A stretch of DNA of 27,860 bases, taken from the NCBI GenBank assembly GCA_934256595.1, contig CAKQOW010000030.1:1-27860 (forward strand), read 5' to 3'. The position numbers and the translations under genes were made by a program. Below the pieces are notes generated by a model, which was not told where the DNA came from, made no database searches, and saw nothing but the letters and a program-made list of their open reading frames with translations. Origin of the DNA: an uncultured Clostridia bacterium (GTDB lineage: Bacteria; Bacillota; Clostridia; Peptostreptococcales; Anaerovoracaceae). This document shows positions 21,250-27,860 of the stretch, piece by piece; positions within the stretch are counted from its first letter, which is position 1, and each line of letters begins with the position of its first letter.

Positions 21250-22173
21250 TTATTTGTCCGTAATTTTATTATTCTTTTTTCTTACCGGAAGCTGTGCAAT
21301 TATTACCGCTGCAAGCATCAGTACGCAGCCTGTCAGTTCTCTCCCTGTCATTGTCTCATTAAGAAATATGAATCCGGCCAAAACTCCGAATACAGACTCC
21401 ATGCTGAGAAGTATAGAAGCTGTTGTGGGATTTGCGTTTTTCTGACCTGCAGCCTGCAGTGTAAATCCGATACCGCATGAAACAATACCTGTGTAAAGCA
21501 GACTTGGCGCACATGCAACTGCTGCGGCAAAAGTATTATCCTCAACTATGAATGCTACTATCAGGCTTATGAGGCCTGCAACTGCAAACTGCAGACATAT
21601 AAGCTTGGCTACATTAACTTTAGGCGCAAAATAGTCTATTATAAGGATATGAGCAGCCCATCCGAAAGCGCCTATGAATACAATCATATCGCCTGCTGCA
21701 ACCGTAAACTGCGCTGTTACGCAGAGAAAATAAAGACCTGTTGCGCCGATTACAGCGCCGATCCAATTGTTTATGTTTGTTTTGTGCTTCATAAATATAC
21801 CTATAATCGGCACAAGCAGTATATACAGCGCCGTAATAAAAGCTGTTTTGCCTGCATCAGTTGAAACAAGTCCCACCTGCTGCATATTAGCTGCAAAAAA
21901 AACCACAATTCCGGCAACAGTTCCTCCCTTTATTAAAGTCCTTCGGCTATTGTTTTTTTCTGCGGCTGTTTCGGTATTTTCTCTGTTTTTATTTTTAATG
22001 CTGTCTGTTATCAGAAATATCGGCACCAGTGCCAGTGAACCTAAAAACATACGAATGGCGCTGTATAGAAACGGACCTATCGTATCCATACTGTCACGCT
22101 GTGCAACAAATGCGAAGCCCCATATTATCGCAGCACCCAAAAGACATATATCTGACCTGACTGTTCTTTTCAT
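21250..22173 (-). CDS. EamA/DMT-family membrane permease (second copy)
   Basis: From the ATG at 22173 the protein is 307 residues with ten helices in two EamA repeats. It begins MKRTVRSDICLLGAAIIWGF and has the family's closing element FLNETMTGRELTGCVLMLAA. The substrate is unknown. I chose this start because AGAGG lies 6 nt upstream; an ATG 15 codons earlier has no Shine-Dalgarno. It is not a close copy of the permease at 1057-1938. It is divergent from the PucR-type regulator, which may control it. Confidence 0.86.
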   Translation of the reverse strand: MKRTVRSDICLLGAAIIWGFAFVAQRDSMDTIGPFLYSAIRMFLGSLALVPIFLITDSIKNKNRENTETAAEKNNSRRTLIKGGTVAGIVVFFAANMQQVGLVSTDAGKTAFITALYILLVPIIGIFMKHKTNINNWIGAVIGATGLYFLCVTAQFTVAAGDMIVFIGAFGWAAHILIIDYFAPKVNVAKLICLQFAVAGLISLIVAFIVEDNTFAAAVACAPSLLYTGIVSCGIGFTLQAAGQKNANPTTASILLSMESVFGVLAGFIFLNETMTGRELTGCVLMLAAVIIAQLPVRKKNNKITDK

Positions 22174-22269
22174 ATTATCCTCTTGTCCTCCTGTTTTATC
22201 TGTTCTAAATTTTATCATTTTAACGAAGTTTTTGTTTTGTAATTTTTTTATATTATTTACAACTTTATT

Positions 22270-22298
22270 TTGACATTTTACAAATAAGCCGTTAGAAT
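22270..22298 (+). promoter_or_regulatory. Promoter of the PucR-type regulator gene
   Basis: TTGACA (22270-22275), a 17-bp spacer and TAGAAT (22293-22298) precede the ATG at 22335. Only one base departs from consensus. It sits in the AT-rich interval between divergent genes, so a regulator bound here could affect both. Confidence 0.75.
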
Positions 22299-22334
22299 AT
22301 ATTACATAAATACAGAACAGAAACGAGGAATATT

Positions 22335-23495
22335 ATGGCTTTAACAGTGAGAGATATTCCAAGGCTGCCCGGTCTTGACAGTCTGAAACTGATATCAGGC
22401 AGCGGCGGTCTTGACAGAAAAGTTGTAACTGCAGGCATAGCAGATTACGAGTTTGCACCCGGGGTGGATTATAAAGGCGATATTGATTTTGTAAAGGACA
22501 GCTTCGTTATAACAAGCCTGCTTTTTGCATGCAGCAATCCCGATATTATAATTGATGCCGTAAAATCCCTGTATGACTGCGGAGTATCTGCTATCGCTTT
22601 CAAAGGTGTTATCTTTGAAAAACTTCCCGATGAGGTGCTGCAGTTTTCGGATGAACACAATATGCCAATATATTCTTTCGGCAGGGAGCTTTATTTTGAA
22701 AACATAATATTTGAAATAATGGCGGCGCTGCATACTGATGATGATGCAGTCCTCAATACAGACAACATACAGGATATGATAAATTCATATCTGTCCGCAC
22801 AGGAGGTCACCGCAATCTGCTACAGTATTTCGCTGGAGCTTAAGCGATATATAACTGTAGCGTATGTTAAATATACAGACGATGCTCCTATGAATGCGGA
22901 CAGAATATATATGTCGCTGTCAAGAAACAGAAGCCTCAAGGATAAAATTCTGACCTGCGGCTTTGACAACGGACTCTTCATAATTATAACCTCATCAAAA
23001 GACGATATTTCAAGTCATGATATAATACTCAGGGAAGCTCTCGAAACTCTGCCTGTCAACCCCTGCAAACTGGCAGTTTCCCTAAGTGATGTTCATATCG
23101 CATTTGAGCATCTTGATCTGGGCTTTAAAGAAAGCTATTACTGTCACTGCGCCTCCGAAGCCGAAAAAAAGAACTTCGGATATTACAGCAATATCGGCAT
23201 ATACAAGCTGATTACCCCGCTTATCAAAAGCCCTTACATACTGAAATTCTCAGAGGACTATCTCCGGGGTATCAAGGACAAACCCGAATATTATTCAACT
23301 GTTTTGTCATACTCCAGAAATCATGGTGATTTTGCAGCTGTTTCTGCAGAAATGAATTGCCACACAAATACCATAAGGTACAGAATATCAAAGGCCAAGG
23401 CTCTTTCCGGCCAGCCCGACATAGCCGATACTGAATTTTACAGAAATGTTTCTGTTGCCATAGCCATAGACAGCATAAAAAAATTCTTTGTATAG
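22335..23495 (+). CDS. PucR-family transcriptional regulator
   Basis: The 386-residue protein has the N-terminal PucR-like domain (about 1-130, beginning LTVRDIPRLPGLDSLKLISG), a weakly conserved GGDEF-like middle region, and a C-terminal helix-turn-helix at about 335-365 (FAAVSAEMNCHTNTIRYRIS) of the HTH_30 type. PucR regulators control purine catabolism in Bacillus and various transport or amino-acid genes in other Firmicutes. GAGG precedes the ATG by 6 nt. It is monocistronic and flanked by transporters on the opposite strand (EamA to the left, MATE to the right), which are the likeliest targets; this is inference. Confidence 0.9.
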   Translation: MALTVRDIPRLPGLDSLKLISGSGGLDRKVVTAGIADYEFAPGVDYKGDIDFVKDSFVITSLLFACSNPDIIIDAVKSLYDCGVSAIAFKGVIFEKLPDEVLQFSDEHNMPIYSFGRELYFENIIFEIMAALHTDDDAVLNTDNIQDMINSYLSAQEVTAICYSISLELKRYITVAYVKYTDDAPMNADRIYMSLSRNRSLKDKILTCGFDNGLFIIITSSKDDISSHDIILREALETLPVNPCKLAVSLSDVHIAFEHLDLGFKESYYCHCASEAEKKNFGYYSNIGIYKLITPLIKSPYILKFSEDYLRGIKDKPEYYSTVLSYSRNHGDFAAVSAEMNCHTNTIRYRISKAKALSGQPDIADTEFYRNVSVAIAIDSIKKFFV

Positions 23496-23512
23496 CATTA
23501 CAAAGAATTTTT
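23479..23512. terminator. Bidirectional terminator between pucR-like and MATE genes
   Basis: AAAAATTCTTTGTA (23479-23492) pairs perfectly with TACAAAGAATTTTT (23499-23512), a 14-bp stem with a 6-nt loop lying on the regulator's stop codon. T-runs flank it on both strands. The MATE gene on the minus strand ends at 23521. Confidence 0.88.
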
Positions 23513-23520
23513 ATTATTAT

Positions 23521-24855
23521 TCAGAGTCTCACCGGGTATCTCTTGTAAATAATCCAGCTTATAGCTGCAGTAATAACCTCTGCCGCTATGAATGCATACC
23601 AGATTCCGTCCATTCCCATTATTTTTGAAAGTACCCACATAAACGGAAGCAGAAGTCCAAGCTGCCTTAATACATTTATCAGCAGGCTGAAACCTACTCT
23701 CTTAGTCGACTGCATCAGAGATGCCACCATAGTTGCTATCGAGGCAAACACATAACTTACACACATGATTCTAAGCGCCGGCACACCAAATGACATCATT
23801 GCAGGCGATGCATTGAATATGGTAAGCACCTGTGACGGAAACAGCCATAAAACAATTATGCTCACGCCTGTAAGTATAATACCTATAATATTGCCGTATC
23901 TGAACGCCAGATTGAGTCTTTCTTCGTTTTTCGCCCCAAAGTTATAGCTCATAATAGGTATGCAGCCCTGCACAAGACCATTGAGCGTCATTATAACTAC
24001 CTGCTGCAGCTTGAAATATGCTCCGAAAAACGCCACCGCAGTAGTCGAATATGCAACGAGAAATATATTCGTAAAATATGTCATAAACGCTCCTAGGGCG
24101 TTCATCACAAAGGACGGAAATCCTATTACAAATATATCTTTGAATATCTTAAAATCAATTCTGAAGCCCTTTACTTTAATCCTTACCTTTTGTTTGCGGA
24201 AGATAAGCACATAAAACGCCAGTATCATTGAGAATGTATATCCGCATACGGTAGATACCGCGGCTCCCTTTATGCCCATTTCGGGGAATATCCATATACC
24301 GAAGATGAGAAACGGGTCCAGAGCAAAGTTAAGCAGCACTCCTGCAATCTGAAACCACATTGGCGCAATCATATTGCCCGTACCCTGAATTATCTTCTGA
24401 ATACAGATATGTACCATACTGGCAACCTCCATAAAAGCGCATATTCCCATATAGTCAACCGCCATATCATATATGACAGGGTCGTCTGTAAATGATGCAA
24501 AAAACGGCTTCATTATAAGCAGCACCACTAAAGTTATAACAGCGCCGCAGGCTGCCGAGAGAATTATGCCGTTTGACACCACACTGTCTGCCATATCCTG
24601 ATTTTTCTGGCCCAGATACCTTGCTATGAGCACGTTGACTCCGACTCCAAGTCCTATGGACATGGCGACCATAAACGTGGTTATGGGGAAGGCCAGTGAA
24701 ACCGCCGTCAGTGCGTCCTCTGAAAGCCACGATACAAACATGCAGTCCACGAAGTTATAGGTATACTGCATAAACATAGATATCAGAGGCGGCACTGCCA
24801 TTGATATGATAAGGGGCAGCATAGGTTTTGTTTCCATTTTGTTAAGCTCAGCCAA
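23521..24855 (-). CDS. MATE-family efflux transporter
   Basis: The 444-residue protein has twelve predicted helices in the two MATE halves. It opens with the family-typical PMLPLIISMAVPPLISMFMQ, has IGLGVGVNVLIARYLGQKNQ near 62-81, and repeats the pattern later as LNGLVQGCIPIMSYNFGAKN. It should export cationic or amphipathic compounds using a sodium or proton gradient. The start is TTG at 24855, supported by GGAGG 7 nt upstream; the first ATG (codon 7) has no such site. It follows the pduL terminator and precedes a convergent regulator. Confidence 0.92.
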   Translation of the reverse strand: MAELNKMETKPMLPLIISMAVPPLISMFMQYTYNFVDCMFVSWLSEDALTAVSLAFPITTFMVAMSIGLGVGVNVLIARYLGQKNQDMADSVVSNGIILSAACGAVITLVVLLIMKPFFASFTDDPVIYDMAVDYMGICAFMEVASMVHICIQKIIQGTGNMIAPMWFQIAGVLLNFALDPFLIFGIWIFPEMGIKGAAVSTVCGYTFSMILAFYVLIFRKQKVRIKVKGFRIDFKIFKDIFVIGFPSFVMNALGAFMTYFTNIFLVAYSTTAVAFFGAYFKLQQVVIMTLNGLVQGCIPIMSYNFGAKNEERLNLAFRYGNIIGIILTGVSIIVLWLFPSQVLTIFNASPAMMSFGVPALRIMCVSYVFASIATMVASLMQSTKRVGFSLLINVLRQLGLLLPFMWVLSKIMGMDGIWYAFIAAEVITAAISWIIYKRYPVRL

Positions 24856-24883
24856 AATATATCCTCCATTCCTTAAAACTAAT

Positions 24884-24909
24884 AAACCGGCATACTGTGA
24901 TGCCGGTTT
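24884..24909 (-). terminator. Hairpin terminator after pduL
   Basis: AAACCGGCAT and ATGCCGGTTT form a perfect 10-bp stem with a 6-nt loop. On the minus strand it is followed by ATTAGTTTT. It is 16 nt beyond the pduL stop and upstream of the MATE gene. Confidence 0.75.
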
Positions 24910-24925
24910 GCCATATAGTATATTA

Positions 24926-25498
24926 CTATTTGATTATAGTACAGACAGCGTCAGGTCCGCAGCCGGCTGCATTACCCTCGTCAGTGTCAAGGTGAACTTC
25001 TCTTTCGTGAGCATCACCTGAACGTACAAGCACGTTGTTGAATACAAGGCCTCTTTCGCCTTCGATTTTGATGCTTACGATATCCTTGTCCTTAACGCCT
25101 GCTTCTTCTGCCTGTGCAGGTGAAAGGTGTACGTGTCTTAATGCAACGATAACGCCGTGGTCTATTTCAACTTCTCCGCAAGGTCCTACGATTTTGCAGC
25201 CCGGAGTTCCCTCAAGCTTGCCTGATTCTCTTACAGGAGCCTTGATGCCGAGAGTTCTCGCGTCTGTCATTGCAACCTCAACCTGTGTTTCAGGTCTTGC
25301 AGGTCCTAAAACTCTGATGCCTTTGAGAGTGTTCTTAGGTCCTACTATATCAACCTTCTCTTCGCAGGCAAACTGTCCCGGCTGTACCAGAGGCTTTGTC
25401 GGTGTCAGCTCGTGACCCTTACCGAAAAGAATTTCAATGTGTTCCTTCTGAAGATGAAGGTGTTTGTTTGATAATCCGATTTTTACTTCGTAACCCAT
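24926..25498 (-). CDS. pduL: PduL-type phosphate acyltransferase (phosphotransacylase)
   Basis: The 190-residue protein has two PduL beta-barrel halves with the expected zinc-binding histidines: NKHLHL (H13, H15), LRHVHLS (H122, H124) and GDAHEREVHLD (H164, H169), followed by the conserved DEGNAAG. It interconverts acyl-CoA and acyl-phosphate, usually propanoyl or acetyl. It lacks the N-terminal extension that targets PduL to bacterial microcompartments, and no shell gene is near, so it is probably cytosolic and serves acetate or propionate metabolism. GGAG lies 7 nt before the ATG. It ends the lon-engB-DUF1232-hpt-pduL run. Confidence 0.92.
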   Translation of the reverse strand: MGYEVKIGLSNKHLHLQKEHIEILFGKGHELTPTKPLVQPGQFACEEKVDIVGPKNTLKGIRVLGPARPETQVEVAMTDARTLGIKAPVRESGKLEGTPGCKIVGPCGEVEIDHGVIVALRHVHLSPAQAEEAGVKDKDIVSIKIEGERGLVFNNVLVRSGDAHEREVHLDTDEGNAAGCGPDAVCTIIK

Positions 25499-25524
25499 TT
25501 TATTTCTCCTTTGTATGTATAAAT

Positions 25525-26052
25525 TTATTCATTTAGATAACTGATATACGGGAGGTTTCTGTATTTCTGATCATAATCAAGACCGTAGCCTATTATGAAA
25601 AGATCCTCAACCTCAAAGCCGACATAGTCCGCTTCAACATCGCTTCTTCTGCCTGCAGGCTTGTCCAAAAGCGTGCAGAGCCTGATTGTCTTAGGTCCTC
25701 TGTTGGCAAGATATTTCTCAAGGTAGCTCAGAGTGATGCCCGAGTCAACAATATCCTCTACTATTATAACATTTTTGCCCTCGATATCCGAGTCCAGATC
25801 CTTGTTTATTTTTACAACACCTGAGGTTTTTGTTGATGAGCCGTAGCTAGAGCATGCCATAAAATCAATGGTACAATCCAAAGTGATGTTTTTCATAACA
25901 TCTGCCATCCATGGAAGCGCGCCTTTGAGTATACCTATCAGCATTACCTCCTCGCCTGCAAATTCCTCTGAAATCTGCCTGCCGATCTCTTTTGCCCTTG
26001 CTGTTATCTGTTCTTCTGTTATGAGAACTGTACCTATAGTGTTATCTGTCAC
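25525..26052 (-). CDS. hpt: Hypoxanthine phosphoribosyltransferase
   Basis: The 175-residue protein is a type I phosphoribosyltransferase with the PRPP loop VIIVEDIVDSGITL at 95-108, the flexible-loop region SSYGSSTKTSG at 68-78, the diphosphate loop LKGALPW and the C-terminal base-binding region VGFEVEDLFIIGYGLDYDQK. It salvages hypoxanthine and guanine to IMP and GMP. The start is GTG at 26052, supported by GGAGG 8 nt upstream. It overlaps the end of the DUF1232 gene by 11 nt. Confidence 0.94.
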   Translation of the reverse strand: MTDNTIGTVLITEEQITARAKEIGRQISEEFAGEEVMLIGILKGALPWMADVMKNITLDCTIDFMACSSYGSSTKTSGVVKINKDLDSDIEGKNVIIVEDIVDSGITLSYLEKYLANRGPKTIRLCTLLDKPAGRRSDVEADYVGFEVEDLFIIGYGLDYDQKYRNLPYISYLNE

Positions 26053-26380
26053 TTTGAGGTCCTCCTTTGTCTTCTTCTACGGTGTAATTCACATCGTCAA
26101 CTGTGTCTTTGTATTTTTTTGAAAGGTCCACGCTTTTGTCTCCAAGCCAGTACCTGTCCAGTTCATCGCTTAAGTACCAGAGAATAAACACCCAGAACAG
26201 AAAGTCGTCTATAACTCCAATCGGCCCGAAAACCGGCGGAATTATATCTATGGGCAAGACCAGATATATTATTCCCGCCACAATGAGTGCTTTTTTGTAC
26301 CATCTGACAGATTTGTCCTTCATCATAAATCTGATGGCTTTTATTCTTTTGCCCAAAACTCTGAAACTGAAAAAATTCAT
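26042..26380 (-). CDS. DUF1232 (YkvA-like) membrane protein
   Basis: The 112-residue protein has the DUF1232 core: WYKKALIVAGIIYLVLPIDI followed by IPPVFGPIGVIDDFLFWVFI at about 27-67. These are two hydrophobic segments with the family's PxDxIP and DD motifs. The charged C-terminus ends in QSDR. Function of the family is unknown. Its ATG follows the engB stop directly (TAGATG), and its end overlaps hpt. Confidence 0.88.
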   Translation of the reverse strand: MNFFSFRVLGKRIKAIRFMMKDKSVRWYKKALIVAGIIYLVLPIDIIPPVFGPIGVIDDFLFWVFILWYLSDELDRYWLGDKSVDLSKKYKDTVDDVNYTVEEDKGGPQSDR

Positions 26381-26968
26381 CTATTCTCCCAACAATCTCT
26401 CTATCTCGTCTAAAAGCTCGTCCTGTCCCGTTCTCTTGAGCGCAGAGCAGGCAATTACCTTGTCCTCAGGCTTCATTCCCAGCGCCTTCCTTATAACCGC
26501 TATGTTTTTGCTCATCTGATTTCTTGAAATCTTGTCAGCCTTGGTTGCAACCACCAGACCGTCAAGACCGTAATGCTTGAGATATTCGTACATCTGGATA
26601 TCCTGCTTTGACGGCTCGTGGCGTATATCCACCAGCTGCACGGTTTTGATAAGTCCGTGCCTTGCCGAGAAATACTGCTCCATCATATCTCCCCAGTTTT
26701 CTGTAACTGATTTGGATACCTTGGCATAGCCGTATCCCGGCAGGTCAACAATTCTGAAATCCCCGTTGATGTTATAGAAGTTAATTGTTCTGGTCTTGCC
26801 GGGGCTTCCCGATACTCTTGCCAGAGCCTTGCGGCCTGTTATGAGGTTGAGAAGCGATGATTTGCCGACATTTGATCTGCCGGCAAAGGCTATCTCTTTC
26901 ATATTGTCCTCGGGATACTGACTGCGTTTTACGGCAACAGCCTCAAGCTGCGAAGTTTTGATTTTCAT
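26381..26968 (-). CDS. engB: Ribosome-biogenesis GTPase EngB/YsxC
   Basis: The 195-residue protein shows the GTPase motifs: G1 GRSNVGKSS at 30-38, G2 around the TRTINFY stretch at 59-65, G3 DLPGYGYAK at 75-83, G4 TKAD, and G5 CSALK near the end. The YGYAKVSKSV stretch and overall length fit EngB, which helps assemble the 50S subunit. The ATG is 8 nt after the lon stop; lon followed by engB is a known order in Firmicutes. The Shine-Dalgarno (GGTAGG) is modest. Confidence 0.95.
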   Translation of the reverse strand: MKIKTSQLEAVAVKRSQYPEDNMKEIAFAGRSNVGKSSLLNLITGRKALARVSGSPGKTRTINFYNINGDFRIVDLPGYGYAKVSKSVTENWGDMMEQYFSARHGLIKTVQLVDIRHEPSKQDIQMYEYLKHYGLDGLVVATKADKISRNQMSKNIAVIRKALGMKPEDKVIACSALKRTGQDELLDEIERLLGE

Positions 26969-26976
26969 TTGAGTAC

Positions 26977-27860
26977 CTACCTTACCAGAACCTGATCAAG
27001 CGCCTCTCTGGCATTTGAAATTAAAACAAATTCTATCTCGTTTCTTACTTTTTCAGGTATATCGTCAATGTCCGCCTTGTTGTCTGCAGGAAGCAGAACC
27101 TTTCTGATGCCGGCTCTGTGAGCTGCAAGCACCTTTTCCTTGATGCCGCCTACAGGAAGAACCTTGCCTCTCAGGGTTATCTCACCTGTCATAGCTATGT
27201 CTTTTCTTACCGGTGTGTTGGTAAGGGTTGAAATCATAGCAGTGCACATTGTAACGCCCGCTGACGGACCGTCCTTTGGCGTTGCTCCCTCAGGGATATG
27301 AATATGCAGATCCTGTGTCTTGTAGAAGTCCTCTTTAATTCCAAGCTCTCCCGCAATAGATCTGATATAGCTGATGCCTGCCTTTGCTGACTCCTGCATT
27401 ACCTCGCCCAGCTGTCCTGTGAGAACAAGCTTGCCTGTGCCCGGTACAACCGTTGTTTCTATAAACAGGGTGTCTCCGCCTACTATGGTCCACGCAAGTC
27501 CTGTTGTAACGCCGACCTCGGTTTCCCCTTTTATTATATCATATCTGTACTTCTTCTTGCCAAGATAATCCGAAAGATTTTCAGAAGTTATCTCAAAGCT
27601 CTCCGCTTCTCCCGAAACCATTTTTCTGGCTGTTTTTCTGCACAGATTTGCAATCTCTCTTTCGAGATTTCTGACACCTGACTCTCTGGTGTAGTAATTG
27701 ATAAGGTCTCTGACAGCGCCCTCTGTGATGGTTATGTTTTCTTCCTTGAGGCCGTGCTCTTTCACTTTTTTAGGTATCAGATATCTGTCTGCTATCGCAA
27801 GCTTTTCTTCTTCGGTATATCCGCTTACCTCTATGATTTCCATTCTGTCAAGCAGAGGTC
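26977..27860 (-). CDS. lon: ATP-dependent Lon protease, C-terminal part (cut by window edge)
   Basis: The frame continues to the right edge; the first visible residues read PLLDRMEIIEVSGYT, the end of the AAA+ module. A helical lid domain follows, then the serine protease domain, with catalytic Ser in PKDGPSAG and Lys in GGIKEKVLAA. The product is the cytosolic quality-control protease that degrades misfolded and specific regulatory proteins, antitoxins among them. The N-terminal domain and Walker motifs lie outside the window. The internal Met at 27843 is not a start. Confidence 0.95.
   Translation of the reverse strand, partial: PLLDRMEIIEVSGYTEEEKLAIADRYLIPKKVKEHGLKEENITITEGAVRDLINYYTRESGVRNLEREIANLCRKTARKMVSGEAESFEITSENLSDYLGKKKYRYDIIKGETEVGVTTGLAWTIVGGDTLFIETTVVPGTGKLVLTGQLGEVMQESAKAGISYIRSIAGELGIKEDFYKTQDLHIHIPEGATPKDGPSAGVTMCTAMISTLTNTPVRKDIAMTGEITLRGKVLPVGGIKEKVLAAHRAGIRKVLLPADNKADIDDIPEKVRNEIEFVLISNAREALDQVLVR

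Noticed and set aside
1..27860. CRISPR arrays, tRNA/rRNA genes, transposases, phage integration sites
   Set aside because: No regularly spaced repeats, cloverleaf-like T-loop sequences, rRNA segments or transposase/integrase motifs were seen by eye; a covariance-model scan would be the decisive test.

Overview
The window looks like a chromosomal segment of an anaerobic, low-to-moderate-GC Firmicute of the class Clostridia. This is inferred from gene families and gene order: whiA/rapZ/murB clustering, lon-engB linkage, a T-box leader, a PdaA-type deacetylase, a free-standing PduL-type phosphotransacylase, and purine-rich Shine-Dalgarno sites throughout. Most genes lie on the minus strand. The plus strand carries a gene tail at the left edge, a degraded gene near 7.1-7.7 kb, an mgtC-like gene and a PucR-type regulator. 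No tRNA, rRNA, CRISPR array or insertion sequence was seen.

Layout from left to right. Positions 1-1050 hold a plus-strand gene tail converging on a PdaA-like polysaccharide deacetylase. Positions 1057-5506 form a minus-strand operon (sodium:solute symporter, AMP-forming acyl-CoA ligase, EamA permease). It has a consensus promoter and a complete T-box leader whose specifier reads UAC (Tyr). Positions 5565-6853 hold an ECF-type sigma factor with two small membrane proteins. Positions 7061-8020 are a decay zone with a multiply frameshifted ATC-hydrolase-family pseudogene and a gene remnant. Positions 8080-9959 hold a three-gene unit: DUF5685 protein, J-domain protein and membrane zinc-ribbon protein. 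Positions 10053-12671 hold a QueG-like iron-sulfur protein, a hotdog thioesterase, and a toxin-antitoxin pair (MqsR-like toxin; antitoxin with zinc finger, HTH and Panacea domains) with its own promoter.

Positions 12785-20498 are the housekeeping core on the minus strand. An AI-2E-family permease, murB, a PHP phosphoesterase, rapZ and cysK end at a terminator. whiA, an RlmCD-type rRNA methyltransferase and a YfcE-type phosphodiesterase follow from a separate promoter. Positions 20633-24855 alternate strands: mgtC (+), EamA permease (-), PucR regulator (+), MATE transporter (-), with hairpin terminators shared between convergent partners. Positions 24884-27860 hold lon (cut by the window edge), engB, a DUF1232 protein, hpt and pduL.

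The items most worth pursuing are: the tyrosine T-box over a transporter/CoA-ligase/permease operon; the MqsR-like/Panacea toxin-antitoxin pair with a 12-bp palindrome upstream of its promoter; and the DUF5685/J-domain/zinc-ribbon unit, whose DUF5685 member carries two Asp-rich motifs that resemble those of squalene/phytoene synthase-type enzymes.
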